From contig NZ_NXGI01000056.1 in the NCBI RefSeq assembly GCF_002993025.1, forward strand, positions 94,565 through 158,564: DNA of 64,000 bases, in the 5' to 3' direction. Both the position numbers and the translations under genes were made by a program. The stretch is from Arcobacter cryaerophilus gv. crypticus. GTDB lineage: Bacteria > Campylobacterota > Campylobacteria > Campylobacterales > Arcobacteraceae. Each line of letters starts with the position of its first letter. Position 1 is the stretch's first letter. This document shows, piece by piece, positions 19,827 through 30,098 of the stretch. The notes under the pieces were generated by a model. The model did no database searches and was not told the origin of the DNA. It was given only the letters and a program-made list of their open reading frames with translations.

Positions 19827-20049
19827 AATAGGGCAAAAAATAAAAGTTTTAAGAGAAGAAAAAAAACTTACTCAAGAAAAACTTGCACAAAATTGTGGAA
19901 TAAGTAGAGTAACTTTAGGCAAAGTTGAAAAGGGTGAACTTGGAAACACAAGTGTTAAAACTCTTGATTTGATTTTAGATAGTTTAGGTTATGAAATAGA
20001 GTTTAAAATCAAACAAAACTTTGGACTTCCTAGTTTGGAAGAGTTTTAA
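19813..20049 (+). CDS. hipB: HipB-like helix-turn-helix antitoxin
   Basis: 78 residues from the ATG at 19813, with AGGAG at 19801-19805. A further in-frame ATG at 19783 is inside hipA without a ribosome-binding site. It is an XRE-type DNA-binding domain: IGQKIKVLREEKKLTQEKLAQ, then GISRVTLGKVEKGE, with a short hydrophobic C-terminal tail (NFGLPSLEEF) as in HipB. It should neutralise HipA and bind the dyad upstream of hipA. Confidence 0.85.
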   Translation: MKLYEIGQKIKVLREEKKLTQEKLAQNCGISRVTLGKVEKGELGNTSVKTLDLILDSLGYEIEFKIKQNFGLPSLEEF

Positions 20050-20061
20050 AATGGAGATTTT

Positions 20062-20223
20062 ATGCAAGATTTAAAATTTAGAGTATTTAAAAAAGATGAT
20101 ATAAAAGCTGTTGTAGAACTAATAAACAAAGCATATAGAGAAAAAAATCCAAACTCTTGGATAAGCGAAGCTTCCTTGCTTAGTAAAATTAGAGTAAATG
20201 AATATATGATAAAAGAAATTTGA
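20062..20223 (+). pseudogene. Truncated GNAT acetyltransferase remnant
   Basis: A 53-residue frame (with GGAG seven bases before its ATG at 20062) encodes only the start of a GNAT N-acetyltransferase: FRVFKKDDIKAVVELINKAY, then SWISEASLL and RVNEYMIKEI, the usual substrate-side N-terminus. It then stops at TGA, before the acetyl-CoA loop. The next gene starts 12 bases later, so the remainder has been deleted. Confidence 0.65.
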
Positions 20224-20235
20224 AAGTAGGTAAAA

Positions 20236-21927
20236 TTGTTTAAAATATTTCTAATTATCTCAATATTATTTTTAAACTCTTTAGCAAATGATATAAAAAC
20301 TATTGGCTATAAAGGAGATATAGATTTAGTTTTAGGAGATTTTTCTAAATCAAATCTTGATACTATTTGTGGTTTTTCATATCCAGAGATTTATAAAATT
20401 TGGAAAAAGAATCCAACTTTTACTCTTAAAGATATAGAAAATTGTAGTGAATTATTAAAAGAGTATTCGCAAAGTTTAGGTTTTTATAGAGCTAAAATTG
20501 ATTATGAGATTAAAAATGATATTGCGACAATAAATATATTTAGAAATGAAGCTATAAAAGTTTCATCTATAAAAGTAGAAGATGAGTATAAAAAATTTGT
20601 AAATTTTAAAAAAGATGAGGTTTTTATATCTTCAAAATTCACTGAATCAAAAAAAAATATAAGAAAGTATCTAAATGAGAATGGTTATGCAAAAGCAGAT
20701 ATAAATGCAAAAGCTTATGTAAATTTAGATGAGTATAAAGTTGAGTTAATTTACATAATAACAAAAAACAAGCTTCAATATTTTGGTGATATAAATATTC
20801 AAAATAGTGCAAATCTTAGTCAAGAGCTTTTACAAAAGCATATTGAGTTTAAAAAAGGAGATATATATAACTCCAAACTTCTTGATAAAACTTATGAAAA
20901 CCTATATAACTTTGGGATTTATAAAACTATTATAGTTGAGCCAAATCTTAATTCAAATAGTGATTTTATACCTATAAATATAAAATTAGAAGAGGGTTTT
21001 TTCAAAGAAAACAGTTTTGGTTTTGGTTATGACACTGATAAAAAATTTAGATTTAAAGCTCAACATAAAAATGAGAATTTTTTAGGAGATTTAAAACAGT
21101 TTACAGTAGGAACAAATGTAAATAGCGAAGGCTATGAACTTTATAATAATATCTTTGACCCATATTTTATAAAAGATAATATCTCTTTAAATAATGATAT
21201 TTCATATGAAAATATGGATTATACAAGTTATTCTCAAAAGAAGATAGAAGATAGATTAACTTTTTCAAAAGAGATTTTCACTTTACCAAATAGTGTTGGA
21301 TTTTTAGCTGAGCACTCTACAATTGAATCAGATTTAAAAGAGTACAAAAGTGGAACTTATCTTTTAAATTCTTTGTTTTATGAGATTAAATTAGATAGAA
21401 GAGATGATAGTTTCAATCCTAAAGATGGGTATTTTTTATCTTTTTATATTGAAGATGGATCAAAATTTATAGGAAGTGAATATGATTATTTAAAAACAGT
21501 TTCTGATTTAAAATATATTAAAACTTTTGATAATCTTACTGCTTCTTTTAAAACAAAAATAGGAACTATAGATAGAGATTTGCCTATTTTTAAACACTTT
21601 TTTGCTGGAGGTGCATATAGTAACAGAGGATATGCTTATGAAAAAGTTGGTGTAAAAGATAGTGATGATAATCCATATGGTGGGCTTAGTATGATAGATA
21701 GTAGTTTGGAATTTGAGTATAATATTTATAAAAATATCGGTATAGTTACTTTTTTTGACTCTACAATGCTTAGTTTGGAATCAAATAACTTTAATGATAA
21801 ATTCTACAACTCTTTTGGTTTTGGTGCTAGATATTATACTCCAATTGGTCCATTTAGAGTTGATTTTGGTTTTCCAAAAGATGATGGTGGATTTGTATTT
21901 CATATAGGAATAGGACAAGTATTTTGA
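20236..21927 (+). CDS. tamA: Outer-membrane translocation module TamA (Omp85/BamA superfamily)
   Basis: 563 residues from a TTG start. A signal peptide (FLIISILFLNSLA) and POTRA-like repeats (about 25-260; LQYFGDINIQNSANLSQELL, GDIYNSKLLDKTYENLYNFG) come first. A C-terminal beta-barrel (about 270-563) follows, with the Omp85 segment FFAGGAYSNRGYAYE, GPFRVDFGFPKDDGG and a terminal phenylalanine (GIGQVF). With TamB it assists outer-membrane protein or lipid transport. It overlaps tamB by 4 bases. Confidence 0.87.
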   Translation: MFKIFLIISILFLNSLANDIKTIGYKGDIDLVLGDFSKSNLDTICGFSYPEIYKIWKKNPTFTLKDIENCSELLKEYSQSLGFYRAKIDYEIKNDIATINIFRNEAIKVSSIKVEDEYKKFVNFKKDEVFISSKFTESKKNIRKYLNENGYAKADINAKAYVNLDEYKVELIYIITKNKLQYFGDINIQNSANLSQELLQKHIEFKKGDIYNSKLLDKTYENLYNFGIYKTIIVEPNLNSNSDFIPINIKLEEGFFKENSFGFGYDTDKKFRFKAQHKNENFLGDLKQFTVGTNVNSEGYELYNNIFDPYFIKDNISLNNDISYENMDYTSYSQKKIEDRLTFSKEIFTLPNSVGFLAEHSTIESDLKEYKSGTYLLNSLFYEIKLDRRDDSFNPKDGYFLSFYIEDGSKFIGSEYDYLKTVSDLKYIKTFDNLTASFKTKIGTIDRDLPIFKHFFAGGAYSNRGYAYEKVGVKDSDDNPYGGLSMIDSSLEFEYNIYKNIGIVTFFDSTMLSLESNNFNDKFYNSFGFGARYYTPIGPFRVDFGFPKDDGGFVFHIGIGQVF

Positions 21928-24812
21928 TAGTTTTACGAGTTTTAAAATATCTATTGTTTACAATAATAGCTTTATTTTTAGTAGCATTTTTATATCTTAT
22001 TACATCAAAAGATGTTACACAAAAGATATTTAACTATCTTAGTGTTGAATTTCCTATAAAATATAGCAAAGTTGAAGGAAGCATCTATGAAGGAATTAAA
22101 ATATATGATTTAAACTACGATGATATGGTAAAAGCAAAAAGTATATATATAAAACCCAATATTATTTCACTTTTATTAAAAGAGATAAATATCTCTGATT
22201 TAAAAGTAGAAAGTATAGGAATAGAAGATAAATTAATCTCATTTATCAAAGATATTAACCAAAAGGAAAATGAAAATGACAATAGTAGTTTTGAGTTTCC
22301 TTTTTCTTTGTTCATAAAAAATTTTGAACTCTCAATGTATGATTTTTCATACGAAAATCAAAAAATAGATGAGATAGTTTTAAATGCAAAAAATATCAAC
22401 TCAAATCTTAAAGATAAAATAAGTGCAGATATATTTACAAAAATCAAATCAAACTTAGCGAATCTTGAAGCAAAAGCAGAGATAAAAAACAATTTCTATA
22501 AACTTAACTCAAATATTGATTTAAAAGAGTATGCAAAATCAAAAATAGATTTAGATGCAACTGGAGATTTAGAAAAAGTTAGTTTTTCTATAAAAAGTGA
22601 TGATTTAAGAGTTTTAAACTTAAAAGAGAAAATTGATATAAAAGATATAAAACTTATAGGAAATTATGATATTAAAAATTCTAATCTTGATATTTCAAGT
22701 TTAACATCTATTTTAAAATATGAGCAAATTTTTACAAAACTAGATGCAAAAGCGAATCTTTTAAACAATGATTTAGATAGTTTAAAATTTCAAGCAAATT
22801 TTTACACAACTATAAAAAAGAGTATTTATAAATCTTTGGATAAAGATTTAATCATAAAATCAAACTTTATAGGAGATTTAAAGCAGATAGAATTTAAAAA
22901 TATTTTAGAAGAAAATTTCGTAAAAATAGATGATTTTTTTCTAAAAATAGATAGTTCAAATTTAAATGGAGTTGCAAAAATAGATAATAAAAATATAGAT
23001 ATTGTTTCTACTTTTGATGTTTTTACCAACTATGCAAATAAAAAATCGAAGTTTGATTTAAAGTTAAATTTAGATGATTTAGAAAATTTATCTTTAAATT
23101 CAAAATCTATTATTGAAAGTTTAAGATATGATAATTTTAATCTAAAAGAGTTGGGAAATATTAATATAAACTCTAGTTACAAAAAAAACTTTTTGAATAT
23201 TGATTTAAACTCAAAGTATGTAAATATGAATTTAAATACAAAAAATCTCAAAAAGATTATGTTTGATTTAAATATAAAAAATTTAAATCCAAACACTATT
23301 TATAAATTAGATAAAAATATAAAAATCTCAAAAATAAGCTCAAATATAAAAGGTGAGTTTGAAGATAATCTTATTTTGAAATCAAATACTATTTTAAATG
23401 ATAGTTTTGATATAGATATTGAACTAAAAAATAAAAACAACAATCTTGAGGCAAAGTTTCAAAACATATCTTTTGAATCAATTTTAAATAAAAACGGTGA
23501 AGCTGTAAATATCAAAACAGATATAAAAGAGCTGAATATATTTGAAAAAGAGTTAAAAAAGATTTTAGAAATTCCAGATTTAAATCTTTTTGGTTTTGCA
23601 AATATTAATTTAGAAATATTAAAAAATAGAGTTAATTTTGATATTTTAAGCCCTAAAATTTCTTTTGAAAATCAACATATAGAAAATATAGATATAAAAG
23701 GAAATTTTGAAGAAGAGAGAGTTAGTTTTGACAAGATAGATTTTCATATAAAAAAAGCATATGATATAAATTTTAATAAAAAATTTACTCTTTTGAAAAA
23801 GGCTTTTTTTAATATATCAAATTTTTCTTCAAACTTTGAGTTTGAGAATATCTCTTTAAATAGTTCAAAAAGTAATCAAGATTTGATTTTAAATATAACT
23901 ACAAAAGATTTATTTATAGAGCACATTTTGTATGGAAAAGGATTTATAGATTCTAATGTTGATATTAATTTTAAGGAAAATAGTAAAATCTATATATCTG
24001 GAGCTTTAAATTCAAATAAATTAGTAAGTTCTTATAATATTCCAGCTTTAAATATTAGTAAAGATAGAGATATAATTATTGTAAGTAGTGAAAATAACGA
24101 GATAAAAAAAGATTTTTTCACTAAAAATATTGCACTTGATTTAAAATTTATCTCAAAAGATATTAAATATATTACAAAAAATATAGAACTAAAATTAGAT
24201 GCCGATTTACAAATCAAAAAAGAGTTTGAAGAAGATTTAAGAATTTTTGGAAGAGTTTCAAATATAAATGGAGTTTTTAGTCAACTTGGGAAAACATATA
24301 AAATAGAGAATTCAAATTTACAATTTAGAGGTTTAGAAACTATAAATCCTATTTTAGATATTAAAGCAAATACAAAAATTGATAATGTAGAGATTTTTAT
24401 TGATATTACAGGGAATATGGAAAATCCTAGATTAAACTTAAAATCAAATCCATCTATGAACTCAAAAGATATTTTGTCTTATTTGATTTTTGGAACAAAA
24501 TTTTCAAATAGTTCGATGAATGAACAAAATAAAGAGGCACAAGCTTCTTTATTTATATTAAATGAGTTATCAAAAGATTATGTAAAAGAGTTAGGAATTG
24601 ATATATTACACTTTGATTATGATCCAAAAACTCAATATATAGAGACAACAGTTGGTAAAAAAATAGGTGAAAAAAATCAGATTATAATTAAAAACAAAGC
24701 TACAAATGGAGAGTTGATTTTTTTAAGAGAGCTTACAAAACTTTGGAATTTGGAGTTGGGTCTTATGGAAAAGACCCAAAGTATAGATTTAATTTACAAA
24801 AAAAGGTATTAA
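21924..24812 (+). CDS. tamB: Translocation and assembly module protein TamB (AsmA/DUF490)
   Basis: 962 residues with a TTG start inside the tamA stop (TTGA). There is one N-terminal membrane helix (LLFTIIALFLVAFLYLI). A very long beta-repeat periplasmic region rich in Asn, Lys and Asp follows, and the conserved TamB C-terminal domain is at about residues 760-962 (FGRVSNINGVFSQLGKTYKI, FRGLETINPILDIKANT, SKDILSYLIFGT, TVGKKIGEKNQIIIKN). It bridges the two membranes as a hydrophobic groove for lipid or protein transfer. Confidence 0.88.
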   Translation: MIVLRVLKYLLFTIIALFLVAFLYLITSKDVTQKIFNYLSVEFPIKYSKVEGSIYEGIKIYDLNYDDMVKAKSIYIKPNIISLLLKEINISDLKVESIGIEDKLISFIKDINQKENENDNSSFEFPFSLFIKNFELSMYDFSYENQKIDEIVLNAKNINSNLKDKISADIFTKIKSNLANLEAKAEIKNNFYKLNSNIDLKEYAKSKIDLDATGDLEKVSFSIKSDDLRVLNLKEKIDIKDIKLIGNYDIKNSNLDISSLTSILKYEQIFTKLDAKANLLNNDLDSLKFQANFYTTIKKSIYKSLDKDLIIKSNFIGDLKQIEFKNILEENFVKIDDFFLKIDSSNLNGVAKIDNKNIDIVSTFDVFTNYANKKSKFDLKLNLDDLENLSLNSKSIIESLRYDNFNLKELGNININSSYKKNFLNIDLNSKYVNMNLNTKNLKKIMFDLNIKNLNPNTIYKLDKNIKISKISSNIKGEFEDNLILKSNTILNDSFDIDIELKNKNNNLEAKFQNISFESILNKNGEAVNIKTDIKELNIFEKELKKILEIPDLNLFGFANINLEILKNRVNFDILSPKISFENQHIENIDIKGNFEEERVSFDKIDFHIKKAYDINFNKKFTLLKKAFFNISNFSSNFEFENISLNSSKSNQDLILNITTKDLFIEHILYGKGFIDSNVDINFKENSKIYISGALNSNKLVSSYNIPALNISKDRDIIIVSSENNEIKKDFFTKNIALDLKFISKDIKYITKNIELKLDADLQIKKEFEEDLRIFGRVSNINGVFSQLGKTYKIENSNLQFRGLETINPILDIKANTKIDNVEIFIDITGNMENPRLNLKSNPSMNSKDILSYLIFGTKFSNSSMNEQNKEAQASLFILNELSKDYVKELGIDILHFDYDPKTQYIETTVGKKIGEKNQIIIKNKATNGELIFLRELTKLWNLELGLMEKTQSIDLIYKKRY

Positions 24813-26800
24813 AATTCCATACTATTTCCATCTGGAGATGTTTGATCTATAATTATTTGAGAATCTATATCAGGAAGTGGTGATATATCTGTATAAAGTT
24901 CTTCCTTACCCATAAATTCGCCACTATAAACATTGTTTGGTTTTGTAAAAGTTCTTGGTATTTCAGGATGAATCTCAAGATACTTTTTGAAAAAATATGA
25001 AAATGCTGGAGCTGCTATTGTGCTTCCTGTTTCTGCTCTTCTCATTGGTGTATTGTTATCATTTCCAAACCAAACAATAGTTTGAATAGATGGAGAATAA
25101 CCACAAAACCAAGCATCTATATTATCATTGGTTGTACCTGTTTTTCCAGCTAGTTCTATGCCATCAACTGCTGCTCTTCTTCCTGTTCCTTTTGTTACAA
25201 CATCTCTTAAAATTGAAGTAATTAAATATGATTGCTCGGGAGAGTTAAGCTCTTTTTTTTGTGGTTCAAAGGTTACACTTTTTCCATCTTTATTTACAAT
25301 TTGTTCTACAATATATGGTTTTACTTGTACTCCATTGTTTGAAAAAATTGTATAAGCTTGACTAAACTCTATTAAATTTACACTCATTGAACCTAAAGTT
25401 ACAGATAAATTATCAACAATATTTTTAAATCCATATCTCTTTAAATCATCTGTAGTAGTATTTACTCCAACATCTGTTACTAAATTTAAAGTTGAAAGAT
25501 TTCTTGATTGTACAAGAGAGTCTCTAAGACTTACAATTCCTTGAAAATTTCCACCATAATTTTTTGGTTGCCATTTTTTTTGAACACCACCAACTGTATA
25601 TGTGTAAGTTCTACCTATATCAAAAAGCTGACTAGCTGGATTATATCCTTCATTTAAAGCAGTTTGATATAAAAATGGTTTTATTGCACTTCCTGCTTGT
25701 CTTTTTGATTGGAAAGCTCTATTAAATACTGATTGATTGTAATCAACTCCACCAACCATTGCCAAAATTCTTCCAGTACTACTTTCTAAAGTAAGCATTG
25801 CTGCATTTAGCTCTTTTGTAAATGCATCATTATCTGGATTTTTTGAACCATCTCTTATATTTTTATCTCTTTGCATAGCTTCATCGTATGCTTTTTTTAT
25901 TGCAGCATTTGCAATTTCTTGAGTCTCTAAATCTATTGTTAAATATACTTTGTATCCACCATATAAAATATCAGGAATATCATTTACAAGCTCACTAACA
26001 GCATAATCAATAGCATATGGAGCAATATTTTGAGTTAAAGTTTGGTTATAAATAGTTGGAGTTTCGTTTATTGATTCTTCAAATTGTTCATTATTAATCC
26101 AACCTAAAGTATTCATTCTTGTTATAACTTGATTTGCACGAGCAAGTGAAACTTGAAGGTTTTTTGTTGGGTCATAAAAACTAGGAGCTCTTGGAAGTCC
26201 AACTAAAATAGCTATCTCTTTTAAAGTTAATTCATATAGATTCTTTTTAAAATAACCTTTTGCCGCAGTTTTTACACCATAATATCCATGCCCAAAATAT
26301 ACATGATTTAAATATCTCTCTAAAATCTCCTCTTTTGTAAGAATTGTTTCAAGTCTTACAGCCAATAAAGCCTCTTTTACTTTTCTTATAATCTTTTTTT
26401 CTCTACTTAAAAGTAAAACTTTTATAAGTTGCTGAGTAAGAGTACTAGCTCCTTCACTATATCCACCTGATTGAATATTTTTTATAACAGCTCTACTAAT
26501 TGCATCTGGATTTACTCCAAAATGTTCAAAAAACTGAGTATCTTCAATAGCAACAAGCCCTTCAATAACCCTTGCTGGAATATCATCATAGTTTACATAC
26601 TCTCTATTTTCATCTTTAAAAGTATTTGCCAAAAGTTTTCCATTTTTATCAAAAAATTGTGTACTTTGTTTTGGATTGTAGTTTACAACACTATCAATAT
26701 CATCTTTTATCTCTTGATATAAATCGTATAGATATACAAAAGTAATAGCTCCAACAACTACTCCTAAAAATATTATCGCTTTTGTTACAAATTTTAACAT
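24809..26800 (-). CDS. mrcA: Class A penicillin-binding protein (PBP1A type)
   Basis: 663 residues: membrane anchor (residues 8-28); glycosyltransferase domain (about 60-230) with EDTQFFEHFGVNPDAISRA and GASTLTQQLIKV; and transpeptidase domain with the serine motif GSAIKPF (about 368), SRNLST (about 434) and KTGTTNDNIDAWF (about 551). It polymerises and cross-links peptidoglycan outside the inner membrane. Its 3' end overlaps the 3' end of tamB by 4 bases, convergently. The gene symbol is by function. Confidence 0.92.
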   Translation of the reverse strand: MLKFVTKAIIFLGVVVGAITFVYLYDLYQEIKDDIDSVVNYNPKQSTQFFDKNGKLLANTFKDENREYVNYDDIPARVIEGLVAIEDTQFFEHFGVNPDAISRAVIKNIQSGGYSEGASTLTQQLIKVLLLSREKKIIRKVKEALLAVRLETILTKEEILERYLNHVYFGHGYYGVKTAAKGYFKKNLYELTLKEIAILVGLPRAPSFYDPTKNLQVSLARANQVITRMNTLGWINNEQFEESINETPTIYNQTLTQNIAPYAIDYAVSELVNDIPDILYGGYKVYLTIDLETQEIANAAIKKAYDEAMQRDKNIRDGSKNPDNDAFTKELNAAMLTLESSTGRILAMVGGVDYNQSVFNRAFQSKRQAGSAIKPFLYQTALNEGYNPASQLFDIGRTYTYTVGGVQKKWQPKNYGGNFQGIVSLRDSLVQSRNLSTLNLVTDVGVNTTTDDLKRYGFKNIVDNLSVTLGSMSVNLIEFSQAYTIFSNNGVQVKPYIVEQIVNKDGKSVTFEPQKKELNSPEQSYLITSILRDVVTKGTGRRAAVDGIELAGKTGTTNDNIDAWFCGYSPSIQTIVWFGNDNNTPMRRAETGSTIAAPAFSYFFKKYLEIHPEIPRTFTKPNNVYSGEFMGKEELYTDISPLPDIDSQIIIDQTSPDGNSMEF

Positions 26801-26801
26801 C

Positions 26802-27491
26802 TTAATTCCTAAATTTTTTGTTTTTAAAGCTTGAGTTTAAAAGCTTTTTTGTATATTCGTTTTGTGGATTGTTTAGAACTTCTTGTGTTTTGCCAAATTC
26901 AACAACATATCCATTTTTTATAATAACAATATCATCACAAATATCTTTGATTGATTCAATATCATGAGTTACAAAAAGTATATTAATATTTAGCTTATCT
27001 TTTAAATCTTTTACAATATTTATAATATTTGTTTTATTTTCAAAATCAAGTGCAGTTGTTGGTTCATCGAGTAAAAGAAGTTTTATATCACGGCTTATCG
27101 CTATTGCAATTACAACTCTTTGAATTTGTCCACCACTTATTTGTGAAGGGTATTTTTCTAAAATTTCTAAAGGTAAATCTAAAAGTTTAAAAACCTCTTC
27201 TTTTTTTTCATCGCTACAGAAAATCTGATTTTTTATCTTTGTCATAGATGATAGTGATGTAAAAGGATTTTGTGGAATAAATCCAATAGTATCAAAGCTC
27301 AATTCAAAATCACTTTTTATACTCTTTTTTACATCTAATGAACTAGATAGAAGACTTAAGATAGCTTTTAGTGTAAGTGATTTTCCACTTCCACTCTCTC
27401 CTATTAGAGCCGTTGAACTTTTTATAGTAAAAGCAATATCAACTAAGCTTTTACTATTTAAACTAATTTTTAACTCTTTTATATCTATCAA
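26802..27491 (-). CDS. ABC transporter ATP-binding protein, oligopeptide/nickel (Dpp/Opp) type, without partner genes
   Basis: 229 residues. Walker A GESGSGKS (about residue 32), a Q-loop in [13 protein letters not shown] typical of Dpp/Opp/Nik ATPases, signature SGGQIQR (about 119), Walker [13 protein letters not shown] (about 140) and H-loop FVTHDIES. There is no permease or binding-protein gene nearby. Its start overlaps the gpmI stop by 4 bases. It may be one half of a split transporter encoded elsewhere, or have a non-transport role. Confidence 0.85.
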   Translation of the reverse strand: MIDIKELKISLNSKSLVDIAFTIKSSTALIGESGSGKSLTLKAILSLLSSSLDVKKSIKSDFELSFDTIGFIPQNPFTSLSSMTKIKNQIFCSDEKKEEVFKLLDLPLEILEKYPSQISGGQIQRVVIAIAISRDIKLLLLDEPTTALDFENKTNIINIVKDLKDKLNINILFVTHDIESIKDICDDIVIIKNGYVVEFGKTQEVLNNPQNEYTKKLLNSSFKNKKFRN

Positions 27492-28963
27492 ATTAGTGGT
27501 TCATCCATCTCTTTTGGAATAGGAAGTTGCATTAATTTTAAAACAGTTGGTGCAATATTATTTAGGCTTCCATCTTTTACTTTTGTAACATTTGGTGAAA
27601 TAACAAAACAGTAAACATCCCCAACTGTATGATTTGTAAGAGTATTACCATCTTCATCTTTCATCATCTCACAATTTCCATGGTCAGATGTTAAAACTAT
27701 ATTATAGTTCTCTTTTTTTGCCTCTTCTAAAATAAGCCCAAGTTCATAATCAACAGCTTCAACAGCTTTAATAGCTGCTTCATAAACTCCTGTGTGTCCA
27801 ACCATATCACCGTTTGCAAAGTTTACAACAATAAAATCAGTTTGGTTTTTCATAGCAAGTTTTACAGCCTCTGCTACTTTTGGTGCTGACATTTGTGGTT
27901 GTAAATCATATGTTGCAACATTAGGAGATGGGATTAAAACTCTTGTTTCATTTAAAAATGACTCTTCAACTCCACCATTAAAGAAAAATGTTACATGAGC
28001 ATATTTTTCAGTTTCTGCTGTATGAAGTTGAGATAAACCAGCATTTGAAATAACTTCAGCTAGAGTATTTGTTGGATTATCTTTTTCAAATATTACAGGA
28101 ATTTTTACATTTTTATCATATAAAGTCATACTTGCTAATTGAAGTTTTAGCTCTTTTCTTGCAAACTCTTTAAAATCATCTTTTGCAAAAACACTTGAAA
28201 GTTCTCTTGCTCTATCGCTTCTAAAATTACAAAAAATAACTCCATCACCATCTTTAATTCCATCATAACCATTTAATGCAGTTGGAATAATAAATTCATC
28301 AAATATTTCGCTCTTGTAAGAGTTATCTATAAAATCTAAAATATTATCTTCTATTTTTGGAGTTGCATTTGCAATTGCGTTGTAAGCAAGTTCTACTCTA
28401 TCCCATCTATTATCTCTATCCATTCCATAATATCTTCCACCAATTGTTGCAATTTTGATATTTTCATTACAAATATCTATAACTTGTTTGATATATATTT
28501 TTGCACAATCAGGCGCAACATCTCTTCCATCTGTGATTAGATGAAGCCAAACTTTTTTTCCATAGTTTTCAGATATTTTTGCAAGAGCAATAATATGTTC
28601 TATATGAGAGTGAACTCCACCATCGCTTAAAAGTCCTATTAAATGTATATTATTTGAGTTTGATATTGTATTTTTTACAACATCATTATCTTTTAAACTG
28701 TTATTTTTAATAGCTAAATGAATTTTTACTAAATCTTGATATAAAACTCTTCCACTTCCAATAGTCATATGTCCAACTTCACTATTACCCATTTGATTAT
28801 CAGGTAATCCAACATGCTCTCCATAAGTATGGATTAAACTATAAGGCACATTTGAAAAAAGGTAGTCATATGTTGGTTTTTTTGCATTACAAAAGGCATT
28901 AAATTTGCAAGAACTATTATGTCCAATACCATCTGTTATAATTAAAACTGTTTTTTTATTCAT
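27488..28963 (-). CDS. gpmI: 2,3-bisphosphoglycerate-independent phosphoglycerate mutase
   Basis: 491 residues; interconverts 3- and 2-phosphoglycerate in glycolysis and gluconeogenesis with two manganese ions. Visible are the N-terminal metal site [12 protein letters not shown], the phosphoserine motif [19 protein letters not shown] (about residues 55-73), TDGRDVAPD, and the C-terminal metal cluster in GDMVGHTG and [10 protein letters not shown]. It diverges from mraY. Confidence 0.95.
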   Translation of the reverse strand: MNKKTVLIITDGIGHNSSCKFNAFCNAKKPTYDYLFSNVPYSLIHTYGEHVGLPDNQMGNSEVGHMTIGSGRVLYQDLVKIHLAIKNNSLKDNDVVKNTISNSNNIHLIGLLSDGGVHSHIEHIIALAKISENYGKKVWLHLITDGRDVAPDCAKIYIKQVIDICNENIKIATIGGRYYGMDRDNRWDRVELAYNAIANATPKIEDNILDFIDNSYKSEIFDEFIIPTALNGYDGIKDGDGVIFCNFRSDRARELSSVFAKDDFKEFARKELKLQLASMTLYDKNVKIPVIFEKDNPTNTLAEVISNAGLSQLHTAETEKYAHVTFFFNGGVEESFLNETRVLIPSPNVATYDLQPQMSAPKVAEAVKLAMKNQTDFIVVNFANGDMVGHTGVYEAAIKAVEAVDYELGLILEEAKKENYNIVLTSDHGNCEMMKDEDGNTLTNHTVGDVYCFVISPNVTKVKDGSLNNIAPTVLKLMQLPIPKEMDEPLI

Positions 28964-29034
28964 CGTGTTTAAACCTTTTAAAAACTTAAATATTATATAA
29001 TCTCGTAATATTTTATCAAATCTAAGGTTTAATT

Positions 29035-30096
29035 TTGTTTTATTGGCTCTACAGACATTTAGAAATAAACATTTTTCAATATATTTCAGTTCGTGCAGGA
29101 ATTAGCTTCTTTTTAGCTTTCGTTTTTACAATGTATTTAATGCCAAAATTTATAAGTTGGGCAAAAAACAAAAAAGCTTCACAACCTATATATGAGTTAG
29201 CACCACAATCACATCAGGCAAAAGCTGGAACTCCTACAATGGGAGGAGTTGTTTTTATATTTTCTACAATTATTGCAACAATTCTAACAGCAAAATTAAA
29301 CAATTTTTATATTGTTGGCGGGCTTTTAACACTTGCTTTATTTTCACTAATTGGTATAAAAGATGATTTATCAAAAATTCTAAAAGCAAAAAATAGTGCA
29401 GGGCTTAGCGCAAGAATGAAACTTCTTTTACAGTTTGTAAGTGCAGGATTTGTTGTAGCACTACTATTTTATCTTGGACATACAAGTGATTTATACATAC
29501 CATTTTACAAATTTCCTATATTTGAAATGGGAATTTTAGCTATTATTTTTTGGATGTTTATAATTGTTGGATCATCAAATGCAGTAAATCTAACAGATGG
29601 ACTTGATGGTTTAGCAACTGTTCCATCAATTTTAGCATTTTCAACTTTATCAATTTTGGTTTATGTTGTTGGTCATATTGGTTTTGCGAACTATTTATTA
29701 ATGCCAAGTATTAGTATAGCTGGAGAATTAGCAATTATGGGAGCTGCAATTATAGGTGCTTTGATTGGATTTTTATGGTTTAATGCTTATCCTGCTGAAG
29801 TTTTTATGGGAGATAGTGGTTCTTTACCTTTGGGTGCATTTATGGGATATTTAGCAATTGTTGCAAAATCTGAGATTTTACTTATAGCTATTGGATTTAT
29901 TTTTGTTTTAGAGACAGTTTCAGTTATGCTACAAGTTGGTTCATATAAATTAAGACAAAAAAGAGTTTTTTTAATGGCGCCTATTCATCACCATTTTGAA
30001 CAAAAAGGTTGGAAAGAAAATAAAATAATTGTGCGATTTTGGATAATATCTTTTATGGCAAATCTTGTTGCACTATTAAGTTTAAAGTTGAGATAA
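29035..30096 (+). CDS. mraY: Phospho-N-acetylmuramoyl-pentapeptide transferase
   Basis: 353 residues, about ten membrane segments; makes lipid I from UDP-MurNAc-pentapeptide and undecaprenyl phosphate. Conserved MraY motifs are AGTPTMGG (about residue 64), GIKDDLSK (about 114), [13 protein letters not shown] (about 184), GDSGSLPLG (about 260) and the C-terminal [12 protein letters not shown]. It has a TTG start after TAAGG. murD follows two bases downstream. Confidence 0.96.
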   Translation: MFYWLYRHLEINIFQYISVRAGISFFLAFVFTMYLMPKFISWAKNKKASQPIYELAPQSHQAKAGTPTMGGVVFIFSTIIATILTAKLNNFYIVGGLLTLALFSLIGIKDDLSKILKAKNSAGLSARMKLLLQFVSAGFVVALLFYLGHTSDLYIPFYKFPIFEMGILAIIFWMFIIVGSSNAVNLTDGLDGLATVPSILAFSTLSILVYVVGHIGFANYLLMPSISIAGELAIMGAAIIGALIGFLWFNAYPAEVFMGDSGSLPLGAFMGYLAIVAKSEILLIAIGFIFVLETVSVMLQVGSYKLRQKRVFLMAPIHHHFEQKGWKENKIIVRFWIISFMANLVALLSLKLR

Positions 30097-30098
30097 AA

